Positions 1 through 8,579 of a stretch of DNA of 64,000 nucleotides are shown one piece after another. This DNA comes from an uncultured Acetobacteraceae bacterium (GTDB lineage Bacteria; Pseudomonadota; Alphaproteobacteria; Acetobacterales; Acetobacteraceae). The position numbers and the translations under genes are program-made. The notes below the pieces were generated by a model. That model did not search any database and was not told where the DNA came from. It worked only from the letters and a program-made list of their open reading frames with translations. Numbering within the stretch: the stretch's first letter is position 1; every line of letters begins with the position of its first letter. Location: the NCBI GenBank assembly GCA_903918315.1, contig CAIXEA010000025.1, positions 25,246 through 89,245 of the forward strand, in the 5' to 3' direction.

Positions 1-967
1 CCGCCACTTCCGTCAGCCTGGCGAAGCTGGTGTGGGGGACGTCGATGCTGAGCAGCAGTTCCTCCCATTCCGCCGTGGTGCGGCTGGGGGCGATGTCGCG
101 CATGCGGTCGTAGATCAGATCGATGTTGCGGGCGCGGGCGACGGGATCGCGGACGGAGAATTCGGCGATGCACTCGGGATGCCCGACCGCTTCAAAGAAG
201 GCGCACCAGTTCTCCCCCGAATAAGGCAGCATGGTCAGCCAGCCATCCTTGGTCCGCACGGGTCTGCGGGCCTTCATGCGCTTGTAGCCCGACGGGCCGA
301 TGGGCGGCACGAAAGCCTGGCCGCCAAACATCTCAATGCTGTTGAAGGCGGCGAGGGTTTCGAGCATCGGCACCTCGACCATCTGCCCCTCCCCGGTGCG
401 TTCGCGGTGCAGCAGCGCGGCGGTGACGGCGGAGGTCAGGGCCATGCCGCAGAGCTTGTCACCAATCAGGCTGGGGACAAAGGCTGGTTCCTCATCGGTG
501 CCCATGGCGGAGGCGAAGCCCGATGCCGCCTGGATGATCTCATCGAACGCCGGCCGCGCCGCCCAAGGCCCGTCCTGCCCGAAGCCGGTGGCGGAGGCAT
601 AGACCAGCTTCGGGTTCAGCGCCTTGCAGGCCTCATAACCAAAGCCGAGCCGGGCCAGGCCGGCGGGGCGGATATTGCTGACCAGCGCGTCCACGGTGGG
701 GATGATGCGGCGCAGCACCTCTTTGCCCTCTGGCTTCTTCAGATCCAGCGCGATGCTGCGCTTGTTGCGGTTCACCGCCATGAACTGCCCGCTCATGCCA
801 CGATTGCGGAACTGGCCGGAGTTGCGCCAGGTGTCGCCGGTCAGGGATTCCACCTTGATGATCTCGGCGCCCCAATCGCCGAGCGTCTGCGTGCCGAATG
901 GGCCGAACAGCACGGTCGTGAGGTCGAGGATACGGAAGCCTTTCAGCGGCCCGGTTGGTGTGGTCAT
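1..967 (-). CDS. CaiB/BaiF family (class III) CoA-transferase, C-terminus cut by window edge
   Basis: Translating the minus strand from the ATG at 965-967 gives an uninterrupted frame running off the window start: about 322 residues of a protein that is normally near 390-400. It opens with GPLKGFRILDLTTVLFGPF and GAEIIKVE, the class III CoA-transferase N-terminus. It continues with NRNKRSIALDLK, LVYASATGFGQDGP and SLIGDKLCGM, where the Asp should be the residue that forms the acyl-aspartyl-CoA intermediate in this family. Such enzymes move CoA between carboxylic acids in the cytosol; the substrate cannot be read from the sequence. An AAGGA lies about a dozen bases upstream of the start. The gene sits downstream of a flavin monooxygenase on the same strand, so a catabolic role for an oxidised acid is an inference. 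Confidence 0.9.
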   Translation of the reverse strand, partial: MTTPTGPLKGFRILDLTTVLFGPFGTQTLGDWGAEIIKVESLTGDTWRNSGQFRNRGMSGQFMAVNRNKRSIALDLKKPEGKEVLRRIIPTVDALVSNIRPAGLARLGFGYEACKALNPKLVYASATGFGQDGPWAARPAFDEIIQAASGFASAMGTDEEPAFVPSLIGDKLCGMALTSAVTAALLHRERTGEGQMVEVPMLETLAAFNSIEMFGGQAFVPPIGPSGYKRMKARRPVRTKDGWLTMLPYSGENWCAFFEAVGHPECIAEFSVRDPVARARNIDLIYDRMRDIAPSRTTAEWEELLLSIDVPHTSFARLTEVA

Positions 968-1055
968 GGGTTGGCGGTCCTTGGGCGGTTTTGCCCGAGG
1001 ATAATCGAGCCGGCAGGGCGTGGCGACAAGCGCCGCCAGCGCCCCTGCTCAGACC

Positions 1056-2555
1056 TTACCGGTAAATAAAAGCCGCATCGTCCAGATTGGTCGCGGGGAT
1101 CTCGTCCTTCTCGCTCCAATAATCCTGGTTGTGCATCCATTCCGGCTTGTCGCCGCGCCGCGGCAACAGATGCATCCCGCGCATCATATAGCCGGGATTG
1201 AAGTTGTCGCTGTCGATCCAATCCAGTAGCGGCATGTCCTTGTCTTCCGGCCGCAGCGCCACCGTCACCTGGCGGGCGTTCTTTCCCCGCATATGCGTCA
1301 GCAGCTTACACACAAAATCCCCCACCAGATCGGCTCGCAGGGTCCAGCTGGCGCGGAAATAGCCGAACACCCAAACCATGTTGGGCACGCCGGTGAACAT
1401 CATCCCGCGATAGGTCACGGTGTCATGGAAATCGAGCGCCTTGCCATCGATCGAGAAATCGATGTCGCCGAGCGGGGACAGATTGAAGCCGGTGGCGGTG
1501 ACGATGATATCCGCCTCCAGCACAGTGCCGGATTTCAGCAGGATGCCGTTGGCGACGAAGCGGTCGATCTCATCGGTGACGACGGATGCCTTGCCGCTGG
1601 CGATACCCTTGAACAGATCGCCATCCGGCACGAACGCCAGACGCTGCCGCCAGGGGCGGTAGGACGGGGTGAAGTGCTTGTCGATGTCGTAATCGGGCCC
1701 GAGATACGACCGCACGCCCGACAACAGCTCCTGCTTGACAGTCTCCGGTTCCTCGAACGTTCGTTTCGCGAACAGGGATTGGTCGTGCAGGATTTTGCGC
1801 CGGGTGATCTCGTGGATCCATTCCTCGTTGATCTGAAGTTCGCGCAGCGTTTCCGCGATTTCGATCGCATTGCGCCCGGCCCGGAAATAAGTGGGGGAGC
1901 GCTGCAGCATCGTGATGTGCGCGACATCCTTGGCCATCGCCGGCACCACGGTGGCGGCAGTGGCGCCCGATCCGATCACGACCACCTTCTTGCCGGTGTA
2001 ATCCATATCGGCGGGCCAGGTCTGCGGATGCACGATGCGGCCCTGGAAGTCGGCCATGCCGGCCCATTCCGGCGTGTAGCCTTCGGAATGGCGGTAATAG
2101 CCCTGGCACATCCACAGGAAATCGCAGGTGAAGCGGCGCTTTTCCTCGGTGGCGGTGTTCGTGGCATCGACGGTCCAGAGCGCCTCCTTGCTCGACCAGC
2201 TGGCGCGGTCGATGCGGTGCTTGTAGCGAATATGCGGGGCCAGGTGGTTTTCCTCGATCACCTCGCCCATGTATTTCTTGATTTCCTCGGCCGTGGCGAT
2301 GGGAGCGCCAACCCAGGGCTTGAAACGGTAGCCGAAGGTGTGGAGGTCGGAGTCGGACCGGATGCCCGGATATTTATGGGTGGTCCAGGTGCCGCCGAAG
2401 GTTTCCTGCGATTCCAGCACCACGAAGCTGGTGCCCGGCATCTGGTCGACCAGATGATAGGCACCACCGACCCCGGAGATGCCCGCGCCGACGATCAGGA
2501 CGTCGAAATGTTCGATTTGCTGCTCGATGGTTGGGCGTTCGAGGGTCATGCTCAT
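1056..2555 (-). CDS. Flavin-containing monooxygenase, Baeyer-Villiger type
   Basis: A 499-residue protein if started at the ATG at 2555 (MSMTLERPTIEQQ); a start 26 codons upstream exists, but the added residues look non-coding and extend into the promoter region. An FAD-binding GAGISGVGGAYHL lies near residue 23 and an NADPH-binding GSGATAATVV near 195. Between them is FQGRIVHPQTWP at about 170-181, which fits the Baeyer-Villiger fingerprint FxGxxxHxxxWP. A late ATGFN motif also fits the family. The expected reaction is NADPH- and O2-dependent insertion of oxygen into a ketone or aldehyde, or N/S-oxygenation, in the cytosol; the substrate is unknown. It is divergent from the CoA-transferase operon at 2731 and co-oriented with the CaiB-like gene downstream. 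Confidence 0.88.
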   Translation of the reverse strand: MSMTLERPTIEQQIEHFDVLIVGAGISGVGGAYHLVDQMPGTSFVVLESQETFGGTWTTHKYPGIRSDSDLHTFGYRFKPWVGAPIATAEEIKKYMGEVIEENHLAPHIRYKHRIDRASWSSKEALWTVDATNTATEEKRRFTCDFLWMCQGYYRHSEGYTPEWAGMADFQGRIVHPQTWPADMDYTGKKVVVIGSGATAATVVPAMAKDVAHITMLQRSPTYFRAGRNAIEIAETLRELQINEEWIHEITRRKILHDQSLFAKRTFEEPETVKQELLSGVRSYLGPDYDIDKHFTPSYRPWRQRLAFVPDGDLFKGIASGKASVVTDEIDRFVANGILLKSGTVLEADIIVTATGFNLSPLGDIDFSIDGKALDFHDTVTYRGMMFTGVPNMVWVFGYFRASWTLRADLVGDFVCKLLTHMRGKNARQVTVALRPEDKDMPLLDWIDSDNFNPGYMMRGMHLLPRRGDKPEWMHNQDYWSEKDEIPATNLDDAAFIYR

Positions 2556-2637
2556 GGTGTCGGGCCTTTTAACGGAGACGCTGTGGGGACGCGGCGATGA
2601 GACGACATACCAGATAGTGGATATAAATACCAATCAG

Positions 2638-2643
2638 TATAAT
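2638..2643 (+). promoter_or_regulatory. Candidate -10 box (TATAAT) in the divergent region upstream of the 3-oxoacid CoA-transferase genes
   Basis: A perfect TATAAT hexamer lies about 90 bases upstream of the start at 2731, in an AT-rich island of an otherwise GC-rich sequence. ATACCA occurs twice just upstream, at 2607-2612 and 2627-2632, and could be a direct-repeat operator. No good -35 match is seen 16-18 bases upstream, so the promoter may be activator dependent. The island also carries the promoter for the divergent monooxygenase. Confidence 0.35.
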
Positions 2644-2730
2644 TCGGCCAACCGCCTCACCCTTGCCCGCTCCCCTTCCCCGGCGCTAAACCTCTGCGTC
2701 AGAAAACGCCTCCCGGAGGGAACCCGACGC

Positions 2731-3414
2731 ATGATCAACAAGATCGTCCAGTCCATGGCCGACGCCATGGCTGGCATCAAAGACGGCTCCACCGTGCTCC
2801 TGGCCGGTTTCGGCTCCGTGGGTCAGCCCAATGCGCTGATCGATGGGCTGATCGAGCAGGGAGCCAAGGACCTGACCGTTGCCGCCAATAACGCCGGGTC
2901 TGGCCATGTCGGCCTGGCGCGGTTGATGGAACTCGGGCGGGTGCGGAAAATCATCTGCTCCTTCCCGCGCTCCTCCGATCCCGTGGTGTTCGAAACCCTG
3001 TATCGCGCCGGGCAGATCGAGCTGGAGATCGTCCCGCAGGGCACCATCGCCGAACGCATGCGCGCCGCCGGCGCCGGCGTGCCCGCCTTTTTCACCGCCA
3101 CCGGGGTCGGCACCAAGATGGCTGTCGGCAAGGAGCACCGTGAAATCGACGGCCGCACCTATATCCTGGAAAACGCGCTGTATGGCGACGTAGGCCTGGT
3201 GGAAGCCTGGGAAGCGGATCGCTGGGGCAATCTGACCTACAAACTGGCCGGCCGGAACTTCAACCCGGTGGTGTCGATGGCGTCCAAGACGACCATCGTG
3301 CAGACCCAGCATGTCGTCGGCCTTGGGGACCTCCATCCCGACAACATCCACACTCCCGGCATCTTCGTCGACCGCGTCCTGCACATCCCCTACGGCGACC
3401 CCGGCAGCTTCTGA
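2731..3414 (+). CDS. 3-oxoacid CoA-transferase, subunit A
   Basis: A 228-residue alpha subunit of a class I CoA-transferase (SCOT/PcaI/CatI/AtoD type). The ATG at 2731 follows GGAGGG at about 10 bases, so it is preferred over in-frame starts further upstream that lie in the promoter region. GSTVLLAGFGSVGQPNALIDGL is the glycine-rich N-terminal motif of the subunit, and later EIVPQGTIAERMRAAGAGV and GREH-like AVGKEHREIDGRTYILENAL are typical. With the beta subunit 13 bases downstream it would move CoA from succinyl-CoA to a 3-oxoacid (acetoacetate or 3-oxoadipate). Which of these is the substrate cannot be told from the sequence. Confidence 0.93.
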   Translation: MINKIVQSMADAMAGIKDGSTVLLAGFGSVGQPNALIDGLIEQGAKDLTVAANNAGSGHVGLARLMELGRVRKIICSFPRSSDPVVFETLYRAGQIELEIVPQGTIAERMRAAGAGVPAFFTATGVGTKMAVGKEHREIDGRTYILENALYGDVGLVEAWEADRWGNLTYKLAGRNFNPVVSMASKTTIVQTQHVVGLGDLHPDNIHTPGIFVDRVLHIPYGDPGSF

Positions 3415-3427
3415 AGGAGAGACCCGC

Positions 3428-4084
3428 ATGTCCGACTCCGAATTCAAGCCTTTCAACCGCGTGCAAATGGCGCAGCGCGCCGCCACCGATATTCCCGAGG
3501 GCTGGTACGTCAACCTCGGCATCGGCATCCCGACCCTGGTGGCGGATCATGTGCCGCTGGATCGGGAGGTGATTTTCCATTCCGAGAACGGGATTCTCGG
3601 CATGGGCCCGGCGCCGGCCAAGGACGCGATCGAGCCCTGGCTGATCAATGCCGGCAAGCAGTACATCACGCTGCGCTCCGGCGGCAGCATCTGCCACCAC
3701 GCCGACAGCTTCGCGATGATCCGCGGCGGGCATCTGGACCTGTGCGTGCTCGGCGCCTTCCAGGTGGCCGATAACGGCGACATCGCCAACTGGGCCACGT
3801 CGGAAAACGACACCGCCCCCGCCGTGGGCGGCGCGATGGACCTCGCGGCGGGTGCCAAGCGGCTGTGGGTCATCATGGACCACACCACGAAGGACGGTTC
3901 GTCCAAGCTGGTGACCAAATGCTCCTACCCGCTGACGGCGGAAAGCTGCGTCAAGCGGGTCTACACCAACCTCGCCACGCTGGACGTGACCGAGCGCGGT
4001 TTCATGGTGCTGGGCATGGCGCCAGGCCTGACGCTGGAGAACCTGCAGGCCCGCACCGACGCGAAGCTGCATCTGCCGGGCTGA
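3428..4084 (+). CDS. 3-oxoacid CoA-transferase, subunit B
   Basis: A 218-residue beta subunit. It holds the catalytic glutamate in SENGILGMGP (Glu near residue 53), which forms the glutamyl-CoA thioester in this family, as well as YVNLGIGIPTLVADH and the later GGAMDLAAGAKRLWVIMDH. AAGGAG overlaps the stop of subunit A and serves the ATG at 3428, so the two subunits are translated as a pair. A strong hairpin follows immediately after the stop, so the operon probably has only these two genes. Confidence 0.94.
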   Translation: MSDSEFKPFNRVQMAQRAATDIPEGWYVNLGIGIPTLVADHVPLDREVIFHSENGILGMGPAPAKDAIEPWLINAGKQYITLRSGGSICHHADSFAMIRGGHLDLCVLGAFQVADNGDIANWATSENDTAPAVGGAMDLAAGAKRLWVIMDHTTKDGSSKLVTKCSYPLTAESCVKRVYTNLATLDVTERGFMVLGMAPGLTLENLQARTDAKLHLPG

Positions 4085-4092
4085 CGAACATC

Positions 4093-4132
4093 GCGACCGT
4101 TCTGGCCGGGTTTGCCCCGCCAAAACGGTCGC
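4093..4132. terminator. Bidirectional hairpin terminator between convergent genes
   Basis: GCGACCGTT at 4093-4101 is mirrored by AACGGTCGC ending at 4132. The arms can be extended to about 18 bases with two mismatches around a TTTG loop. It sits between the CoA-transferase stop at 4084 and the convergent stop at 4136, so it can end transcription from both sides. Confidence 0.75.
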
Positions 4133-4135
4133 GTC

Positions 4136-6220
4136 CTACGGGTTCGACGAAGCCCGCCGGCGGGCTGCGGCCAGCCCCGCGGTCAGCACGATCAGCCCTC
4201 CAATCAAGAGCCAGCGGTACCGACTTACGAAATGCCGCGCCACCCGCACCGCCTGGTCCCGCGGAAAGCGTCCCGCCGCGTCGAAATCGGGATCGGGGCA
4301 ATCGCTTCCGAAATGCGCGGCCCAGGGAATGGCTGGTCCGTCCGTCAGATACCGGCGGTACAACGCCCCCGCCCGCGGGTCATTGACGCTCAGCATCCAT
4401 TCCGTCGCATGGCACAGCACCGCGGCGAAGGCTTGCGACCGGGGCGGCAGCAGATCCGCGGCCTGGCTGGCCAGATCCGCCGCGACATAGCGGTAGTGAT
4501 AGCGCAGGTCGGGTCTGGCCGCGGTGGCCGCGAAGCGGGTCTTCTCAATCTCGCTGATGAACGGGCCTTTCAGTTCCATCTGCCCGATCCCACCCTCGTA
4601 GCTCCCGCCTAACCCGAAGTAGTCGGGGCCGGTCTCGGTGCCCATCAGCTCCATGCCATGCCAACGCGCCTGGTCAGCCGCGTCGTAGAGGGCACGCGCC
4701 CGCTCGGTCGGCCACCAGCGCGCCTTGCCATCGGCCATCGCGGTGACGTAGGTGCGGGCATAATCATGCATATCCGGATCGACGTCCGGTCCGAAATAAG
4801 CCATCGCCTCCTGCAATCGGCCCTCCCGCATGAGCCGGCGACCGAGGAGGCGTTGGATCTGCGGCACCGGCGGATGGGTTTCGGCAAAGTGCTTCAACTC
4901 GTCCGTGGTCAGCACCCGTTCCGCGATATGCGCCACGTCGCCCCAATAGGTGGTGATCACGGGGTAAAGCTGCTCCATCGCGGCCAGGTAATCGCCGCGC
5001 GCCAAAGTCAGCAGCCCCTGCTCGCCGATGACCAGCTTGCGGTTGGCGTCGTCCAGCGGGGCGCTCCATGCGCCGGGGAATGCGCGCGAGGCCACGGCGT
5101 AGGCCGCGGCCGCGGCTGGGAGGTCGCCGGCCCGTGTCGCCAGCCTGGCCTGGACCCAGGCCGCCAATGGCCCCTCGGCACGCCTGGCCAACCCCGCCGC
5201 CAAATCATATCGCCCAACCCTGTAACACAAGGCCGCCAGCCGATCGGCTGCGGGGGCGGCGGTGCCGGTCGCTTCGATGGCGGTGACCAGCCGGACCAGC
5301 AGTGGATGCGGGCCATGCGCGGCTGGATCATCCTCAATGCGGGCCAAGGCATACGCGACGAGCAACCGTTGCGTCGGGGCGTGACCCACCGCTGCGTCCA
5401 GCCGCGCGGGGTCGACGCCTTTCTGGTCGATGTCGAGCAGCTCTTCCGCGACCATTCGCAGGGATTCGACACCGCTGGATGAACCGCGCGCGGCCTGTTC
5501 CGCGTACAGGAGGACGGCGTGTCCGATCTCCCGCGCGTAGGCCGTGGTGCGATCTGCCTCCGTCCCCTGGCGGTCGAACGCGTCATGCGCGGCCAGCACA
5601 TGCAAGCGCGCTTCTTCGCCATAGCTGGCGACGGCCAGTCCCAACGGATCATCAGCGCCAGCGATCGCGAGAGAGCGCGTCAGGGCAAAGGCGCTCGCCG
5701 CGGCCGAGGGTTCGTTCAATGCCGCCTGCGTGCGGCCCAGCATGAAGGCGGCCCAGGTTGCCCGGCTGCTTCGCTGCGCCGCGGGCAATGCGAGAATGGC
5801 CGAGAAATGGCTGACGGCGTCCGCCTCCTCGCCCAAGCGAAACGCCACCGCGCCGCTGACATAGCGCCGGACCGCTTCGGGGAGGCCACGGCCCATGTCA
5901 TACGCCTCGCGACCTGACTCCGCCGCGCGCATGCGGCCCAGGCGCGCTACCTGCGAGGCTGTTAGCCCGTCCGCTTCGATTTTGGCGCGCATGTTGTCCA
6001 ACTGGTCGGGGTCGCCGTTATCGACGGGTTCGTTCGCGCGCAGGCTGTCCTGTGGCGCGGGCACCAGATGCGCGGCTTCGAAGGCGAAGCTGTTGGCGGG
6101 TGTCGCGCTGAGGGTCGCGGCGCGATCATCGAGCAATTGCCACGGGAAGTACGGCCCGCAGGCCAGCCCAACGGTCGCGGCCAGGCACAGGCCCGCGAGC
6201 AGGAGGCTAAGGCGAAGCAT
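4136..6220 (-). CDS. Secreted or envelope protein with CGPYFPW N-terminus and TPR-like helical body, unknown function
   Basis: I do not recognise an assigned function. The ATG at 6220 gives 694 residues beginning MLRLSLLLAGLCLAATVGLA, a signal peptide, followed at once by CGPYFPWQLLDDRAATL; the Cys could be a lipidation site but the lipobox is poor (Gly at -3). The middle is alanine- and arginine-rich with recurrent helix-pair patterns such as AVAFRLGEEADAVSHFSAI and LLTLARGDYLAAMEQLYPVI, which look like degenerate tetratricopeptide repeats. A final hydrophobic segment near the C-terminus (WLLIGGLIVLTAGLAAARRR) should anchor it in the inner membrane. The start overlaps the DUF3142 gene by 14 bases, so the two are co-translated and probably act together. 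Confidence 0.7.
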   Translation of the reverse strand: MLRLSLLLAGLCLAATVGLACGPYFPWQLLDDRAATLSATPANSFAFEAAHLVPAPQDSLRANEPVDNGDPDQLDNMRAKIEADGLTASQVARLGRMRAAESGREAYDMGRGLPEAVRRYVSGAVAFRLGEEADAVSHFSAILALPAAQRSSRATWAAFMLGRTQAALNEPSAAASAFALTRSLAIAGADDPLGLAVASYGEEARLHVLAAHDAFDRQGTEADRTTAYAREIGHAVLLYAEQAARGSSSGVESLRMVAEELLDIDQKGVDPARLDAAVGHAPTQRLLVAYALARIEDDPAAHGPHPLLVRLVTAIEATGTAAPAADRLAALCYRVGRYDLAAGLARRAEGPLAAWVQARLATRAGDLPAAAAAYAVASRAFPGAWSAPLDDANRKLVIGEQGLLTLARGDYLAAMEQLYPVITTYWGDVAHIAERVLTTDELKHFAETHPPVPQIQRLLGRRLMREGRLQEAMAYFGPDVDPDMHDYARTYVTAMADGKARWWPTERARALYDAADQARWHGMELMGTETGPDYFGLGGSYEGGIGQMELKGPFISEIEKTRFAATAARPDLRYHYRYVAADLASQAADLLPPRSQAFAAVLCHATEWMLSVNDPRAGALYRRYLTDGPAIPWAAHFGSDCPDPDFDAAGRFPRDQAVRVARHFVSRYRWLLIGGLIVLTAGLAAARRRASSNP

Positions 6221-7388
6221 GGGCGATCCCCAGTGACGACGGTTGGCAGCGCATCCAGCCGATGGGGCGCTGATCATGGGGGCGGAGGAAGCCGTCCAGA
6301 CGGCGGCGCAGCAGGGCTCCATCGCGGGCATAACCATTGATGCCGTCCGCATGGACGCATCCCTCCGGCAATGCCACGGTTTCCGGCAGGCGCACCTCCC
6401 GGGCGCTGGCGTTGACGAGCAGCAGGTCGGTGGCGCCGGGCATGTCGGCCGGTTGGGTGGCCAGCATCGCCTCGTTGGGGCCTGGCTCCCCCCGGATGAC
6501 GGCGCGCCAGGTTTCCGGGCGCCAGGCGCGGCTGTCGGCATCGGTCGGGAGGCGGAACCAGACGAAGCCCACCAGCCGCGATGGGGGCATCCGTTGCAAA
6601 TCCTTCACCAACTGCTGCACCGCCGCCGGATCGGCTATCAGCTCCTGGCTCTCGTCACCACCGGCCAGAAGAGGGCGTTCGCTCTCGACGGCTAACAGGC
6701 GCCCGCTCTTCGCCCAGGTCACCCGCGTGCCGTAGGCTGGCAGGGCCACCCGGAACGGCCGACCGCCGCGGCGGTTCATCGCTTCGATCCATCGCCAGGC
6801 CTGGACGGGATCAAACAGCCCGGCCTTGGGATTCTGGACTGCGTGGACCTGCAACACGACCTCCGATACCGTTTCGAACACGGCGCTGGCATGTGGCGAT
6901 CCCAGCCATGTCGGCAGGGCGGTAATGGACAGGGGAAGGGCGCGTGGAAGTTGGTCCCGTGTGTCGGCCAGCAGGCCGGCGTAGAAGGGCAGGGCGGCGG
7001 TGGGACAGTCGAAATCGATTTCGAGCCCGGCGACCGGGGTACGCCATTCCAGCACCAAATCGCGGAGCTGGCCCGGGATGGTCGCCGCCGCGGCGCGCGA
7101 CAGGTGGCTGTCGAGTCGAACCACCAGCACCACCGGCCGATCACTGGCGATCAGAGCGGCGCGGTCGATTCCGATGAGCCGCAGATGTCCGCTGGCGTCG
7201 ACCTGGGCGGCGAGCACCCGCCAACTCCGAATCAGCGACGCGGACTCGCTCAACGCACGCGTCAAAGCCGACGTCCAGTGCCGCTGCCAGATATAGGCGT
7301 CGTGCGGCAGCACCCGGCTCGCGGGCGCTGAGCCGGTGAGCAGAACCAGACCCAAAATCGCCAGTAGCCGTCGCATCAGGCCCCGCAT
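6207..7388 (-). CDS. DUF3142 family exported protein
   Basis: A 393-residue protein from the ATG at 7388; a second in-frame ATG at 7376 has a GGGG about 6 bases upstream and is nearly as likely. The N-terminus (MRRLLAILGLVLLTGSAPAS) is a signal peptide. The mature start SRVLPHDAYIWQRHWT and the following alternation of beta and alpha stretches (GIDRAALIASDRPVVLVVRLD, VAGLEIDFDCPT, RVALPAYGTRVTW) match what I know of DUF3142, a family with a barrel-like fold and no assigned activity. EIDFDCP could hold acidic catalytic residues by analogy with glycoside hydrolase barrels, but this is a guess. It is followed, overlapping by 14 bases, by the CGPYFPW protein. Confidence 0.75.
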   Translation of the reverse strand: MRGLMRRLLAILGLVLLTGSAPASRVLPHDAYIWQRHWTSALTRALSESASLIRSWRVLAAQVDASGHLRLIGIDRAALIASDRPVVLVVRLDSHLSRAAAATIPGQLRDLVLEWRTPVAGLEIDFDCPTAALPFYAGLLADTRDQLPRALPLSITALPTWLGSPHASAVFETVSEVVLQVHAVQNPKAGLFDPVQAWRWIEAMNRRGGRPFRVALPAYGTRVTWAKSGRLLAVESERPLLAGGDESQELIADPAAVQQLVKDLQRMPPSRLVGFVWFRLPTDADSRAWRPETWRAVIRGEPGPNEAMLATQPADMPGATDLLLVNASAREVRLPETVALPEGCVHADGINGYARDGALLRRRLDGFLRPHDQRPIGWMRCQPSSLGIAHASP

Positions 7389-7511
7389 GATCGCATCGCT
7401 GTTAACAAGGGGCAGTGTCGTATGCCGGGATGGGCGCAAGTCAAGCAAAGCCTGCTTGACCCTGCCGACACACGGGGGCAACCATCGTCTGATCGAGGGA
7501 GATAACGCCAA

Positions 7512-8576
7512 ATGACGACCGCCGAGGACCGCTCCGAAAGCCTGCGGATGATCCGCGACAGCGCCGCCGGGATCGCGCCGCGCACCTCCGACCTCAAGCG
7601 CATTCGCGCCTTGCGCTTCACCGAACCGGGCTTTGACAGGTCTGTCTGGCGCGAGATGTGTGAAATGGGTTGGCTCGGGCTTCTGGTGCCGGAAGACAAT
7701 GGCGGCTCCGGCCTGGGCGTGCAGGAATTCTGCGCTCTGACTGAGGAACTCGGCGCATCGCTGATCCCCGAGCCGCTGATCGCCGGCGCCTTGGCGGCTC
7801 GGCTGCTGCCGCCCGATCAACTGGCGGAGGTGCTGTCCGGCGAGCGTATCGTGCTGCCGGCCTGGCAGGAAAAGCCGTTGAGCCTGGACCTCGCGGCGGG
7901 CGGCACCGTGTTCACGAACGGGACCGTGACCGGCAAGAAGATCTTCATCCCCATGGCGGCCGGCGCGGACGCGTTCCTGATCACCGTCCCTGGCGGCTGC
8001 GCGCTGGTCGAGCGTCAGGCGGCGGGGGTGCATCTGGATTGCCAGACCACCCAGGACGGCGGCAATCAGGGCACGCTGACGTTGGAAAATGCCCCGGCGA
8101 TGTTTATCGCCGGTGACGTGTCGGACGCGTTTGAAACATCCATCATGGCAACCAGCGCCTATCTGCTGGGCGCGATGGACCGGGTGTTCGGCATGACCAT
8201 GGACTACCTCAAAACCCGCGAGCAATTCGGCCGCAAGATCGGTTCCTTCCAGGCGTTGCAGCACCGGTCGGCGGATTTGAAGATCCAGGTATCGCTGGCC
8301 CGAGCCACGGTCAACGCGGCGGCGAAGACGCAGGATGACAGCACTGACCCGGCCACACGCAAGGCGGCGGTGTCGCGCGCGAAGGCCCGTGCGTCCGACG
8401 CGGCCTCGGTGGTCACGCGCGGCTGCATTCAACTGCATGGTGGTATCGGTTATACCGATGCGGCCGACCCCGGCTTGTTCTTGCGGAAAATGATGGTGCT
8501 GGCGCCGGCGTATGGTTCGGCCGCGCTGCATCGCGCGCGCTTCCGCGATCTTGCCCCGGCTGGCGACGAGGACTGA
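7512..8576 (+). CDS. Acyl-CoA dehydrogenase family subunit (probable partner of the next gene)
   Basis: A 354-residue acyl-CoA dehydrogenase fold, short for the family. Helical N-terminus, middle beta domain and C-terminal four-helix bundle are all visible: EMGWLGLLVPEDNGGSGLG, then REQFGRKIGSFQALQH near 237, then GCIQLHGGIGYT. The usual aromatic and acidic residues after GGIGYT are replaced by DAADPG, and no clear catalytic glutamate is seen, so it may be the non-catalytic or FAD-sharing half of a heteromeric enzyme. GAGGGAG precedes the ATG. Three bases separate its stop from the start of the second dehydrogenase. Divergent from the DUF3142 gene. Confidence 0.88.
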   Translation: MTTAEDRSESLRMIRDSAAGIAPRTSDLKRIRALRFTEPGFDRSVWREMCEMGWLGLLVPEDNGGSGLGVQEFCALTEELGASLIPEPLIAGALAARLLPPDQLAEVLSGERIVLPAWQEKPLSLDLAAGGTVFTNGTVTGKKIFIPMAAGADAFLITVPGGCALVERQAAGVHLDCQTTQDGGNQGTLTLENAPAMFIAGDVSDAFETSIMATSAYLLGAMDRVFGMTMDYLKTREQFGRKIGSFQALQHRSADLKIQVSLARATVNAAAKTQDDSTDPATRKAAVSRAKARASDAASVVTRGCIQLHGGIGYTDAADPGLFLRKMMVLAPAYGSAALHRARFRDLAPAGDED

Positions 8577-8579
8577 GCC

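Noticed and set aside
32..1069. 345-codon plus-strand open frame
   Set aside because: It is antisense to the CaiB/BaiF CoA-transferase, whose motifs are unambiguous; the plus-strand product is low complexity and resembles nothing.
1293..2600. 435-codon plus-strand open frame
   Set aside because: Antisense to the flavin monooxygenase with its clear FAD and NADPH motifs; a GC-rich shadow frame.
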